A stretch of DNA of 64,000 nucleotides, from contig CM067298.1 in the NCBI GenBank assembly GCA_034231615.1, forward strand, positions 5,945,799 to 6,009,798, given 5' to 3'. The position numbers were made by a program, and so were the translations under genes. The notes beneath the pieces were generated by a model. The model saw nothing but the letters and a program-made list of their open reading frames with translations, ran no database searches and was not told the DNA's origin. Each line of letters opens with the position of its first letter. Positions within the stretch are counted from its first letter, which is position 1. Below, one piece after another: positions 50,611 to 61,859 of the stretch. Source of the DNA: Meghimatium bilineatum (taxonomy: Eukaryota; Mollusca; Gastropoda; Stylommatophora; Philomycidae).

Positions 50611-51851
50611 CTACATTTGGGGTGCAAAGGGAACGCATTGCTCTAGGCGGACCCAGGGTTAGCAGATAACCAAGATCCCAAATGTACCTCCACGCGGTGC
50701 ACCCTGGAAACAGAAATACAGCAGCTCGTGCTGATTCTGGCCAAATCATTTGGGGATCGTGTCCGAGAATGTGGAGGTAGCAGATGGAAAGAGATTTGAC
50801 TGCACAAGAGACAGACAATATCTCCGACACCACCAGCAGCACCACATATAGCGAAACTGTCGACATACAGTGAAGCTAGTCAGTCCAGTCCGAACATTGG
50901 AGGGGCGGCCAATGTAAAATGCATGTAAAGGTAGATGCATGGCGAGAGACAAATAGATTTCATACCGAGTACAATGAAACAATGAAAGGGCAGAACAGCG
51001 CTAGAGGGCTGCGCGAACTGCAAATAGAAAATGAAAAGTTCCTAGGAAAGGGGAACTACAAGCTCCGTCAGCTCGAGTCGAGCTTCTAGTTATATGTGTT
51101 CCTTACAGGCAGAGACCCAGACCCATTCATTGGCGTTTGGTAAAGCAAGAAGACCTAATCCAACTCTAATGTCGAGCCTTCCTAAACCGGAAATATGCTC
51201 GCGAAGAGAAAGGGTTCCGTACTCGATACGCTCAGGCACAAAAGGGACAACGATTTAGCCCTGGCCCAACTCTACTGTCAGGTTTTCCTACACCGGAAAT
51301 ACACTTGAAGAGAGAAAGGGTTCAGTACCTGATGGGCTCAGGCGCTATTGGGACAAGGACGGTCAGCTCGAGAACGCCTTGCTCTCAAACGCGTGGTGTG
51401 AGACTCGAACTTGGACAAGGGGTACACGATGTCGGTGAATGACACCTCGGCTAAGAGGGTGAAAGAGCCAGGGTCCAACTCATCTGTTGAGTTCTTCCTC
51501 TTAAGGAACCAGGCTCACGGATGAGAAACGGTTCAGTACCCAATGGGCACAGGCACAGCACGTCCAATTACACGAGGCAAGTTCATAGACAGTGGAACAC
51601 CTCGTTCGAGTCAGACGAGAACAAAAAAATCGTCTGGGCGAAGAGTCTCCACTACGCGTGCCTGGAGACAGATATAGAGGCTGTCACAGGCTAAGGGTAG
51701 CCCACCCGAATTGTCAAGGCATGCTGAAATCGGATGTGCTAGGCCTACAAGGCGCATAATGGTGGCACAACGTAATCACGCTCCCGGCGGAAATCGCACG
51801 GATATCCGTGATGGTTACAATGGAGCGAACGAAAAACAAACAAACAAACAT
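50611..51851 (+). mobile_element. 1.24-kb unclassified element with (CAAA)n tail, inserted in the satellite
   Basis: The insertion is flanked by ttgctacattt, which is part of the satellite but fits a TSD, and ends aaaaacaaacaaacaaaca. It is clearly more GC-rich than its surroundings. Three ~100-bp internal repeats (51158-51257, 51264-51358, 51472-51570) share 'ccaactct', a 'ccggaaata'-like core and 'gggttcagtac'. The tail-proximal region can be read RIMVAQRNHAPGGNRTDIRD before YNGANEK. No RT motif is present. A decayed reverse relative is at 5540-5885. It may be a non-autonomous retroposon or the 3' part of an unknown LINE. Confidence 0.7.
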
Positions 51852-52600
51852 TGCTACATTTCTCTCATATTGTGGAGTATGGAATATAGTTTTATTGCTA
51901 CATATCTCTCATATTGTGAAGTGGAGTATTGGTATATGGTTTTATTGCAACATTTCTCTCATATTGTGGAGTGGAGTATTGGTATATGGTTTTATTGCAA
52001 CATTTCTCTCATATTGTGGAGTGGAGTATTGGTATATGCTTTTATTGCTACATTTCTCTAATATTGTGGAGTATTGGTATATGGTTGTATTGCTACATTT
52101 CTCTCATATTGTGGAAGGGAGTATTGGTATATGGTTTTATTGCTACATTTCTCCCATATTGTGGAGGGGAGTATTGGTATATGGTTTTATTGCTACATTT
52201 CTCTCATATTGTGGAGAGGAATATTGGTAAATGCCTATGGTCTTATTGCCACATTTCTCTCATATTGTGGAGTGGAGTATTGGTATATGGTTTTATTGCT
52301 ACATTTCTCTCATATTGTGGAGGGGAGTATTGGTATATGGTTTTATTGCTACATTTCTCTCATATTGTGGAGGGGAGTATTGGTATATGGTTTTATTGCT
52401 ACATTTCTCTCATATTGTGGAGGGGAGTATTGGTATATGGTTTTATTGCTACATTTCTCTCATATTGTGGAGGGGAGTATTGGTATATGGTTTTATTGCT
52501 ACATTTCTCTCATATTGTGGAGGGGAGTATTGGTATATGGTTGTATTGCTACATTTCTCTCATATTGAGGAGGGGATTATTGGTAAATGCCTATGGTTTT
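51852..52600. repeat. 50-bp satellite, right block (about 15 copies)
   Basis: Continuation of the left block. Here a gaggggag variant predominates from 52100 onward, so the array has two subfamilies. Frames such as 51929-52675 are artefacts. Confidence 0.95.
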
Positions 52601-52925
52601 ATTGAATCAATGATGGTGGCACATTCTCATTCTCAGATCTGCACAGCATCGTGGGATGCAAGTAGGGGATATTAAGCTAGCCAATGACAGGCAAAGTATC
52701 TGAACACGACAACAATTACCAAAGTATCTTAACGTAGGCAATAATCGAGTCTCTCGTCAATTATATTAATATAGCCATATGGACTCATTGATTTAAAAAA
52801 AATGATGCTATTTTACTTTTCCCCCTGTAATTTTGTTTGGATGCAGACACAAAGCATGTAAAATGTGATAGAAATTAAGGAAAGTGTGCTGATTCGACAA
52901 CGAGTAGGCTATCTCAGATTACCAG
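52601..52925. other. No gene seen
   Basis: No supported features. Confidence 0.4.
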
Positions 52926-53305
52926 TAAATTTTAAGTAGGAAGCCAGAGGACAATTATTAAAAATTCTTGAGACTAACGGGAATTGAACCAGTCCGTTCA
53001 CGGCACCAAATCGCATAGCAACTATTGCATGCGTTCTTCCGTACTTGACTAACCGCATCTCCAAAAAAAGATGCAATTTTGTCAAGACATTCAAAGCGTG
53101 CACTAAAGATCCTAAACGCACCAATCGAGACAATGAGTATTACAACAACAACAAACATCCCGTACAGGTATTGAAATATCCTCAGTAACAACAAACATAT
53201 AACATTTAATATCCGTATTGGTTATACAAGGGCCGATAGGTCTTCTTGTAAACATAGATAACATATATAGACTCCTGTTAGTCTCAAGAATTCTCAAATT
53301 ACCAA
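52926..53305 (-). mobile_element. SINE-2 (tRNA-related), better copy
   Basis: The reverse complement contains 'gatgcggttagtcaagtacg' (A-box-like), 'actggttcaattcccgttag' (B box) and a tail region 'ctctggcttcctacttaaaa'. The B box is about 75 nt from the A-box-like site, suggesting origin from a tRNA with a long variable arm or an altered spacing. Confidence 0.8.
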
Positions 53306-53376
53306 CGTTTTTTTAAATGTTGTAACCAATAACGATTACCAACTTCAATCAAGTGTAATCTCGAGTAACGTAGGGG

Positions 53377-53745
53377 ATCATGCTTCTCCACGGCTCGCTG
53401 TCTCTTGTGTTGTTAATAAGTTCAGTTGGTGACATCTTTTTGTGCCACAGTGACAACACATCTAGAAATGTTTTTTTTTGGTCTTCCTCTGTCCTCTCTC
53501 ACCTTGATCTTTCCGGTGGTTATGAAATGTTCAAGTTTTGCTTTTCTCATCAAATGGCCAAAAATCTTTACTGTCCGCTTTAAATTTTTGCAGCAATTTG
53601 TTGTTTTACTCCAGAACCTCTGAGCACTTCTAATTTTCTTGGCTGTCCATGGAATTTTCATTATTCTTCTTTAAAATAACATCTCATTGCCTCCAGCTTA
53701 TCATTGGCACTTTTGTTTACTGTCCATGCCTCGCATCCATAAAGA
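53377..53745 (-). pseudogene. RTE-G LINE C-terminal relic
   Basis: Minus frame 53422-53661: MKIPWTAKKIRSAQRFWSKT, RTVKIFGHLMRKAKLEHFIT, TGKIKVREDRGRPKKNISRC. The upstream 'GCEAWTVNK' block is at 53700-53740 in another frame. Confidence 0.85.
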
Positions 53746-53839
53746 AATGAAAATCATCAACTTATCTGAACGTAAATCAACAACAATTCTTAATGTAGCC
53801 AACAAGCATGAAAGATCTACTCCAATTTTTTTTTCAAAA

Positions 53840-54050
53840 ATATCTCGCAGAGAACAGTTGAGGAAGAAGAAGAAGAGGGGACGAGAGGAAGTATGAATTG
53901 ATAATATTCAAGTCTGGACTGGAATAAGATTCTACACACTCAAACAAAAAACTGATAACAGAGAAGAATGGCGAAATTTGTGTGCTGATGTTTCCAGAGT
54001 GACACCCCTACGACACTGAAGTGTTATGTGTTTGTTGATGATGTCTGTAG
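53840..54050 (+). pseudogene. RTE LINE 3' relic
   Basis: Reads SRREQLRKKKKRGREEV, then DNIQVWTGIRFYTLKQ and EEWRNLCADVSRVTPLRH. Homologous to 12960-13195. Confidence 0.75.
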
Positions 54051-54094
54051 TCTCTAGATAAAATAAAAAGTAAAATGATCCAACGTTGTAGCTC

Positions 54095-54580
54095 ATGGAT
54101 GGGGTAGATTGTAGCTCATGGATGGGGTAGAGTTCATGGATAGCAATTGTAGCTCATGGATGGCAGATTGTAGTTCATGGATGGCAGATTGTAGCTCATG
54201 GATGGCAGATTGTAGTTCATGGATGGCAGATTGTAGCTCATGGATGGCAGATTGTAGCTCATGGATGGCAGATTGTAGTTCATGGATGGCAGATTGTAGC
54301 TCATGGATAGCAGATTGTTGCTCATGGATGGCAGATTGTAGCTCATGGATGGTAGATTATATCTCGTGGATAGCAGATTGTAGTTCATGGATGGCAGATT
54401 GTAGTTCATGGATAGCAGATTATTGCTCATGGATGGCAGATTGTAGCTCATGGATGACAGATTGTAGCTCATGGACGGCAGATTGTAGCTCATGGACGGC
54501 AGATTGTAGCTCATGGATGGTAGATTATATCTCGTGGATAGCAGATTCTTGCTCATGGATGGCAGATTGTAGCTCACAAA
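54095..54580. repeat. 21-bp minisatellite (about 23 copies)
   Basis: Unit gtagctcatggatggcagatt. Since 21 is a multiple of three, both strands stay open for 150+ codons (DCSSWMA and YNLPSMS heptads). The frames carry no further domain, so I treat them as artefacts of repetition. Confidence 0.95.
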
Positions 54581-54762
54581 GAAAATGAAAGAACATATCT
54601 CATTGGCAGAAAAAATTGTAATTGTTGACACAGTAATCTGGAGAGATAAATTAGTTATACATTTTATACAGAGTAAAGAATGTGATGCTGTGTGTAATAA
54701 TGTAGGCTCTATAAGTTCACAGAGACATGGGAGTGACTAGAGGAGAGGGAAGAAATTGTGCC

Positions 54763-54812
54763 TTCTTTGGAAGTCCTCTCTGGAAGTCCTCTCTGGAAGT
54801 CCTCTCTGGAAA
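54763..54812. repeat. 15-bp tandem repeat (3-4 copies)
   Basis: Unit ggaagtcctctct(ct). Confidence 0.85.
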
Positions 54813-54984
54813 GAACCAAAGAACACATAATCATAACCCATCCTTCTCGTGTTAACTGCTAACAAACCTTCCCACCACCTCCTAGTTGGACAACCCCCAA
54901 AGAGAATCTGTCTGGGTCATGCTAGAATCTAGAGAGTAAAGTTCTCTTTGCTATCATACAGAGAAAACAAATGTTGGGTTATAA

Positions 54985-55135
54985 ATGGGAGGCCAGCGTT
55001 GGGTAATGAGTTATAAACCAAAATCATTGCACTCCCGACAGACTTATAGATGCTCAGTCTCTCCCAGCAAATGTCGAAGGGCATACATGCTAATTGTTCC
55101 TGTGACGTGATGGTTGTATACACTCATCATCATAC
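54985..55135 (-). pseudogene. LINE-C2 3' end
   Basis: The reverse complement gives NHHVTGTISMYALRHLLGET followed by EHL and a C..C pair, the C-terminal 'TGT(V/I)SR..L...EHLW.CP.C' block of the LINE-C type. A related end is at 58135-58245. Confidence 0.65.
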
Positions 55136-55139
55136 TCTG

Positions 55140-55810
55140 TCGGCGTCCAGTACAACAATACATAATTGACTATCAAATATAACAATGATTAAAGATCAAC
55201 AAATATAACAGATATAGTCAATCAACACATTTTATTTCATTTTTTGTTTAAAGACAGAAAAAGCACACCATATAAAAACTTTACAAAGGACAGCAGAAAT
55301 AACTGACCAAAATATGTTTATTCAGCTCTATAAATCTGAAAAATCAATAATTCAATTTCTTGTGTAGTCAAACACAATATAAGTATCACAATTATTGCCA
55401 CCTTTAGCAGGTCTAAAATAATATAAAAAAATTAGAAAACAAATAGAAGTAACATTAGAAAATAGCAAAGGAGTTTCAAAACTCATGGCAGATTGATATG
55501 AGAAAAAGGTGATAAAGTGTAGATATCATCATATTGTCATCAGATCTGAACCTGTTACTGGAGTTTGAGAGGGGAGCAAAGAGCACAGAATAATTACACT
55601 GCCATCTGCTATGCATGTCACATGATAATTATAAAATAATCCCTTTACTGCGAGCAGACAGCTCTTGACACATGATGATGATGAATACATCCATTTAGTT
55701 TGAGCAGGTAGCTCTTGACAGCCCATAACCTTTCTGACAAAATTACAAGTCCTTCTCAAGTGAGTTCTTGTACTCACTAACAAACACAAGATACAACCAA
55801 CAAGCTATGT
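55140..55810. other. No gene seen
   Basis: AT-rich; the minus frame 55529-55789 has no recognised motif. Confidence 0.4.
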
Positions 55811-55814
55811 ACAC

Positions 55815-56545
55815 TCGCTGATCAGATTGGGTTCAAGATCAACACATCCAAATATAAAATCATGGAACTCACCAACTCATCAAATAACATCTCAGCAAAC
55901 AACCAAATACTGGAGAAAAGTCTCCACCTTTACTTATTTGGCTAGCAGAATGCCTGCAGATGGTGACTCAATGAAATAAATAAATACACGCATAGCAGTC
56001 AGAGCAAACACATTCACTAAACTAACAAGCATCTGGAAATCCAAAGACATAAGAAGAAACACCAACTTAAAACTATTCGACTCCTGTGTTGACTTATCAA
56101 CTCCATCATTGACTTATGATAGTGAAAGCTGGAAATCAACACAGACAATGGATCAAAAGTTAAACATCTTTGAAAACAAATGCCTCAGAAAATTGTTGAA
56201 CATAAAATGGAGCGCTTTCGTCATAACTAGCGACCAAAGAAATAAAACACACCAAGAATATGTTTCAAATGTTATAAGAAAATACAGATGGAAATACCTG
56301 GGACACGTTCTTAGACTAGATGAAAACAGGCTGAACCAGCAAGCCATTATGTGGACACCTGAGGGGAAAAGAAAAAGAGGAAGACCCAAAATTACCCTAA
56401 AAAGCACCGTACTTAAAGAAGGAGAAATAATAGGTTGCAAGTCCATACAAGAAATAAAAGTACCCACAGCGGACAGCAATGCATGGAGAATCAAAACTTC
56501 TGCCCTATGTTCCACCTGTGGTATGAAAGGAACAAACTAACTAAC
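55815..56545 (+). pseudogene. RTE-J LINE: RT end to C-terminus
   Basis: Earlier frames give IGFKINTSKYKIMELTN and RAVRANTFTKLTSIWKSK-like blocks. Frame 56109-56540 (143 codons) then reads YDSESWKSTQTMDQKLNIFE, NKCLRKLLNIKWSAF, RKYRWKYLGHVLRLDENRLN, GKRKRGRPKITLKSTVLKEG and SALCSTCGMKGTN stop. This is the GH..R / KRKRGRP / W / CxT C-terminus of a widespread RTE-like group. The last 143 codons are intact, although RT itself is lost. Confidence 0.85.
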
Positions 56546-57695
56546 CTGAATTGAGTAATCGAGGTGACTCCCAAACTCATATTACGCTGTAAGAAGGCAT
56601 GATTGTGTTGGGGGAGGAGTTTATGGATGTATGTTTAGTCTCTGAAAGGTGATATTCTAGTGCACCAGTACCCCAGGATCACGACATCCAGCCAGAAGGT
56701 CATCACAGACTTCGGGGCCAACTAACTCATCATTCTTCTCAGACTGTTGATCCATCCATGGTGATGGTATATCTAGCATTCCCTGCCACAAAAGGACAAA
56801 GGTGATATGTCCAGTGTCCTGAATCTTTTCATCACCCATGAGGATTATTTGATAGGAAACAAAAATAACAATTTAATACAAGGCATACAATGATAATGAT
56901 ATTGTTTCACTTGTGACAGTTTGTCAGCCTATCCCCCAACTTTCCTTAGTCACATCCTATTACATGCCTGGAAAGAAGACAGTAGCTATATTTTTGCACA
57001 CCCTGAATTAGAAGTCCAGACCTTAGTTGCCCATATGGGCAATGCATGTTACATGAGAGAACTAAAGTGATTGGGTGTGAAGTAGGCTAAACCACCCCAT
57101 GATATCCGATGTCATGAACCATGCTGAAGATTCATGTCTAAACTACTAAAAGGAAATTAACCATTTTATCTACGCCATGAAACCACTAGCAGGAAATTAA
57201 CCATTTTATCTATGTCATGCCTTGAGATTGCAGAAAAGTGAGAGCAAATTTTTCCTGAGTAGCTGACTATCCAGGTTATAGCACTGCATCTTACAGTTAT
57301 ATTGAGTAAAACAGTATTTGGGAATTACAAAATCTATTTAAAAAAACACCTCAATCAAACAGATTGCCAGAGCAAACAACAATTTGGAATTTAAAGTAAA
57401 ACTGCTCAGGAAACAAAATCACAAACATGAACTTAGTAAAACTGCACTACCTGGCTCAGGAAACATGAATCAGAAATGTGAACTTCTCAGGAATCTATCA
57501 TTATGAGCTTAAGATTATTATAATATGTTAATGATACCAAAAGGAATATTCTGGAATATTACACATGTCTAAGGCACAGGGAAAGCCTATTTTTGGATAT
57601 GGAACTATGGGGATGGACAGTTCACCAAGACAACAATTAGCAAAAAGAGATTTTACAGTAATTCATAAGAGTATCTTGATGAGAGTATCTTGATG
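56546..57695. other. No gene; 2x ~50-bp repeat at 57140-57225
   Basis: 'aggaaattaaccattttatc' occurs twice. No ORF is supported. Confidence 0.4.
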
Positions 57696-57699
57696 AGAG

Positions 57700-57960
57700 T
57701 ATCTTGATGAATGATTTCATGAATATGAGGTAGTTTCAAAAGGTTCCCAGAATTAGTGGATTACATAGAAAAAAAGTAATAATAGAATTATCTACACTTC
57801 CTTCAAAGTAGTTCCCTTTAACAACTACACACTTTTGTCAATGTGCATAATGCAGCTGTAAACATTCATGAAACCCATTCTTTGACAAACTGTCAGTCCT
57901 CTGAACAGAAATCTCTTGTACCTCCCTGAATACAGAAATTTCTTTTTTGACAAGAGCAAA
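57700..57960 (-). pseudogene. Possible mariner-like transposase C-terminal relic
   Basis: The reverse complement has stretches like 'LLKGTTLKEV' and 'NPLILGTF.NYLIFMK', reminiscent of the C-terminal end of mariner-type transposases (CI.L.GDYFEG). It is degraded and short, and I am not sure. Confidence 0.3.
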
Positions 57961-58134
57961 GGAAAAGTTATATGTTAATCATATTACATACTAAATGATT
58001 TAATTTGACAGCAGCATAAAGTCTGCAATTGGAATTAATTAAAGCTTCATTTTTGTAAGGTACCGGTAATACCTCTTTCAAAAATTGATGCAGTGTCTGT
58101 CTATTTAGTGATAGGATATAAATTATGAACCGAA

Positions 58135-59290
58135 ATGATTTCATACCGGGTAGATATAAAGATGCTCAGTTTTCCTCAGACAATCATCAAGGGAAAGCAT
58201 GCTAATTGTTCCTATACCTCAATGGTTGCATGTATTCCTCATTCTACATGTAGGTGTCTAATTTTACTATTTCCAAATTTCATACTAAACTCCATGAATC
58301 TCAGCAATGATGTGCTATCAATCATGGTTTCCTTATCCAGCAGCCGTTTCCTCATCCAGCAGCTGCTTCCTTATCTAGCAGCTGCTTCCTTATCTAGCAG
58401 CCGTTTCCTCATCCAGCAGCTGCTTCCTCATCCAGCAGCTGCTTCCTCATCTAGCAGCTGCTTCCTTATCTAGCAGCTGCTTCCTTATCTAGCAACTGCT
58501 TCCTTATCTAGCAGCTGTTTCCTCATCCAGCAGCTGCTTCCTTATCTAGCAGCTGCTTCCTTATCTAGCAGCCGTTTCCTCATCCAGCAGCTGTTTCCTT
58601 ATCCAGCAGCCGTTTCCTCATCCAGCAGCTGCTTCCTTATCTAGCAGCCGTTTCCTCATCCAGCAGCTGCTTCCTTATCTAGCAGCCGTTTCCTCATCCA
58701 GCAGCTGCTTCCTTATCTAGCAGCCGTTTCCTCATCCAGCAGCCATTTCCTTATCCAGCAGCCATTTCCTCATCCAGCAGCTGCTTCCTTATCTAGCAGC
58801 CGTTTCCTCATCCAGCAGCTGCTTCATAAGCAGTTTAAATATGTCACCCTTATCTATTCTCAACTCCTAATCCATTGATCCATTGCATTCAAGTCTGTCT
58901 GCTCTCTCATTACCACAAACTTCTGCAAGTCCCAGGCAGTAGATCCATATGATGCCATGGCGGTTGGAAGCAGCTATAGATCCTAGCCAATCATATCAAC
59001 ATCTGCCATTTTGTATCTTACAAAACATGGACAATAACTGCTTTAGTACAAGAAAATGCAGAGAGTCATTTGCAGAAGGTCATAAACTTAACTTCCATCC
59101 ACATGCTTGAAGTGTCTGTTCTGTCCACATGCTTGAAGTGTTTGTTCTGTATGCTTAACTGTATTCAGCAATGACACCTAACAATAGTAGTAAAACTCCA
59201 CCCAGACTTCTCACCTTGATGTACAGATCCATCATTGAATACAATAATGTTATCTCCATAGCGATTGAATACAATAACATTATCTCCATA
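58135..59290 (-). pseudogene. LINE-C2 relic: RNase H and C-terminus with embedded minisatellite
   Basis: From right to left: NIIVFNDGSVHQGEKSGWSF (RNase H start, Asp kept), a degraded middle, GNERADRLECNGSMD-like sequence near 58890, then a 19-bp minisatellite. After it, LLRFMEFSMKFGNSKIRHLH and a terminal LRKTEHL-like block resume. This matches LINE-C domain order but the sequence is distinct. Confidence 0.7.
58325..58828. repeat. 19-bp minisatellite (about 26 copies)
   Basis: Unit cagctgcttccttatctag with variants (ccgtttcctcatc). CAGCTG palindromes recur at each unit. It sits within the LINE-C2 relic. Confidence 0.95.
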
Positions 59291-59624
59291 GCAACAAGCA
59301 AATATGATAGACCAATAATGAGTTGAGCAATTTTGATGTGTGTTTTAGTTCTGCCCTAATCTCTACACTTCCTTGTCAAGAGTGATTATTGCTTTGTGAA
59401 AGTCTGTTGAGTTTCATCAATCAAGCACCATTCTTCTCCTATAGATAAAAATCCAGACTGTGGTTGCCTTTTCCAATTGCAGTTTCATTGCCTGTATAAT
59501 CTATGTCATTCCTTGCTTAAATCTTGTGCTCTTTACATCATGAATATTCATGAGCTGTGGATGTCGCTGATCTGACATGACATGCATGTATGATTTAGTT
59601 TGGGCAACAGCATGGTGGGAATGT
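59291..59624. other. No gene seen
   Basis: A 32-bp direct repeat (tgaatacaataatgttatct type) lies at 59235-59290; nothing else supported. Confidence 0.4.
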
Positions 59625-60085
59625 AGTCCCAGTATATAACTCATTATTAAATACTTCCAGCATATATCTCATTGTTACAATAGAGTACCTCCAGCATATA
59701 TCTCATTGTTACAATGGGAGTACGTAAAGCATATATCTCATTGTTACAATAGAGTACCTCCAGCTTATATCTCATTGTTACAATAGAGTACATCCAGCAT
59801 ATATCTCATTGTTACAATGGGAGTACGTCAAGCATATATCTCATTGTTACAATAGAGTACCTCCAGCATATATCTCATTGTTACAATAGAGTACCTCCAG
59901 CATATATCTCATTGTTACAATAGAGTACCTCCAGCATATATCTCATTGTTACAATAGAGTACCTCCAGCATATATCTCATTGTTACAATGGGAGTACGTC
60001 AAGCATATATCTCATTGTTACAATAGAGTACCTCCAGCATATATCTCATTGTTACAATGGGAGTACATCAAGCATATATCATTGT
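59625..60085. repeat. 34-35-bp minisatellite (about 13 copies)
   Basis: Unit 'agagtacctccagcatatat' + 'ctcattgttacaat', alternating with a 'gggagtacgtcaag' variant. Confidence 0.95.
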
Positions 60086-60159
60086 ATATAAATATTTTTT
60101 AAACATAGGCAACTGAAGAAACTAGTTCAGTGGATACCTCTTATAGTGCATATAAGATA

Positions 60160-60356
60160 TATGTTTATAACTAATTTCTCTATTTAATATGTTTATAACT
60201 AATTTCTCTATTTAATATGTTTATAACTAATTTCCATATTTAATATGTTTATAACTAATTTCTCTATTTAATATGTTTATAACTAATTTCCATATTTAAT
60301 ATGTTTATAACTAATTTCCCTATTTAATATGTTTATAACTAATTTCCCTATGTAAT
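60160..60356. repeat. 28-bp minisatellite (7 copies)
   Basis: Unit tatttaatatgtttataact + aatttctc, with 'catat' and 'ccctat' variants. Confidence 0.95.
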
Positions 60357-60379
60357 AACACATTTCAAAATCCCTAATT

Positions 60380-60396
60380 ACTTTATTCTTTATTGT
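60380..60396 (-). promoter_or_regulatory. Possible polyadenylation signals
   Basis: On the minus strand the sequence holds two AATAAA hexamers (caataaagaataaag) about 370 bp after the stop codon of the exon at 60761. This is plausible as the end of its 3' UTR. Confidence 0.4.
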
Positions 60397-60760
60397 GTAT
60401 AAAGGCATATAGCAAATATTTATTAGAAATATATAAGTTATTAGATATATATTTTATCTTTCCAGACCAATTTGTCATACAGGGATTCCACTATATACAA
60501 GTATACAATGGAAGTTAAAGATTTTAATATGATGTTCTTAGATGTAACAGACATTAACCCCCTATGGCCATTTCTAGACAATAATGACATGTGATGAACT
60601 TAAAATCATACAGACAATAATGTCATGTGACCAGAAACCGCTAATTATTGTGGGCAGTTCACTTGATTTGTTTAAATATCTATTTACATGTATGATAGAA
60701 GTTGAAATAAAAATATCCTAATTAGGAAAATCAAATATTTTCACAGTGAAATCCAGTGCT

Positions 60761-61105
60761 TTATGTTAAAATTAAATCTGATTTGACTTCAGAATCTATC
60801 AAAGATATCTTCCTGATATAAGGGAAAGTGAAAGGATCATGATGTATGACTCTGCCTTTCTCTTCTAAAGTCTGGTCTATCAACTGCTCGTTGCTCTCCT
60901 GTGGTGACTCTACAGGCACATGTTCTGATATACCATCTTGATCATTATAAAATTCAAAATTATCGTCTCTCGCAAACTTAGTTTGTTCAACCTCTAGTGT
61001 TGGCTTCAATTCTCTATAAATTTGAAGCAGACGATTAAGCTTGCATGTCTTTTCTCCTCTGCTAGGTCCACCAAGTTTAATGAATCTTGCATTAATACCA
61101 ACAGC
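60761..61105 (-). CDS. Terminal coding exon of an unidentified host gene
   Basis: The minus strand has a good acceptor (tttatctctttgatgacag; AG at 61106-61107) followed by 114 open codons and TAA at 60761-60763. The protein begins AVGINARFIKLGGPSRGEKT, then CKLNRLLQIYRELKP. It continues into an acidic, Ser/Glu/Gln-rich tail (QESNEQLIDQTLEEKGRVIH, FPYIRKISLIDSEV). Sharp protein-like composition from the acceptor onward, lack of repeats and a downstream poly(A) signal favour a genuine last exon. An ATG-only reading would start later (61009) and miss the conserved-looking first 32 residues. I do not recognise the family. Upstream exons should lie to the right, probably beyond this window. Confidence 0.62.
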   Translation of the reverse strand, partial: AVGINARFIKLGGPSRGEKTCKLNRLLQIYRELKPTLEVEQTKFARDDNFEFYNDQDGISEHVPVESPQESNEQLIDQTLEEKGRVIHHDPFTFPYIRKISLIDSEVKSDLILT

Positions 61106-61268
61106 CTGTCATCAAAGAGATAAATGTATTTAGTAAACAATATTTTAGTCATTTTTTGATCAGGATAATTACTAAATGTGTTGCAATTTGTAAAATGGTA
61201 GCAGCTGCAGGTAAGACTATATGGTAGAAAGATTGTGGCGCAACTCCTCCACACTGTAAACAAAATTC

Positions 61269-61709
61269 CCTGTTAAAGACGGTTGTGTCGGGTCATTGAC
61301 GCAAATAAAAATGCGACACAAAGCATTTCCATTCTCTGGAAATTACATCCTGCTGGAAATCTAGCAGGAACATCGTCCTGCTACAAGAGATATCCAGCAG
61401 GAGTTTGAGAATGTGTCCTGCTACAAGAGATATCCAGCAGGAGTTTGAGAATGTGTTCTGCTACAAGAGATATCCAGCAGGAGTTTGAGAATGTGTCCTG
61501 CTACAAGAGATATCCAGCAGGAGTTTGAGAATGTGTCCTGCTACAAGAGATATCCAGCAGGAGTTTGAGAATGTGTCCTGCTACAAGAGATATCCAGCAG
61601 GAGTTTGAGAATGTGTCCTGCTACAAGAGATATCCAGCAGGAGTTTGAGAATGTGTCCTGCTACACGAGATATCCAGCAGGAGTTTGAGAATGAACACTG
61701 AAGAAGAAG
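61269..61709 (+). mobile_element. D element expanded into a 40-bp tandem array
   Basis: 11-bp TSD aaacaaaattc at 61258-61268 and 61710-61720. The left part (gacggttgtgtcgggtcatt) and the (GAA)n end match other D copies. Between them the segment tcctgctacaagagatatcc + agcaggagtttgagaatgtg is repeated about eight times (61375-61692). Each unit contains the inverted pair TCCTGCT / AGCAGGA. Confidence 0.93.
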
Positions 61710-61859
61710 AAACAAAATTCAGCGCTAGTCATTACTGAACTATCATGTTAATGTTGATGAAGGAGCAGACATGCTGAGCAGAAAACATGGTCCGCATGAA
61801 AGATCATAATAGACAAAAACAATTTGTTGGAGAACTCCAGAATGACTCATGCAAGGCAA

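Noticed and set aside
50611..51851. rRNA fragment, because of the higher GC content
   Set aside because: No recognisable rRNA core motifs. It has an internal 100-bp repeat and a (CAAA)n tail, and it interrupts a satellite like an inserted element.
51929..52675. 248-codon open frame (repeating GFIATFLSYCG)
   Set aside because: It lies wholly in the 50-bp satellite. Overlapping frames in other phases are equally long, and no domain or start context exists.
54118..54631. 156- and 165-codon frames on opposite strands
   Set aside because: Both result from a 21-bp minisatellite whose unit is a multiple of three. A secreted repeat protein was considered, but there is no signal peptide, non-repeat domain or splice context.
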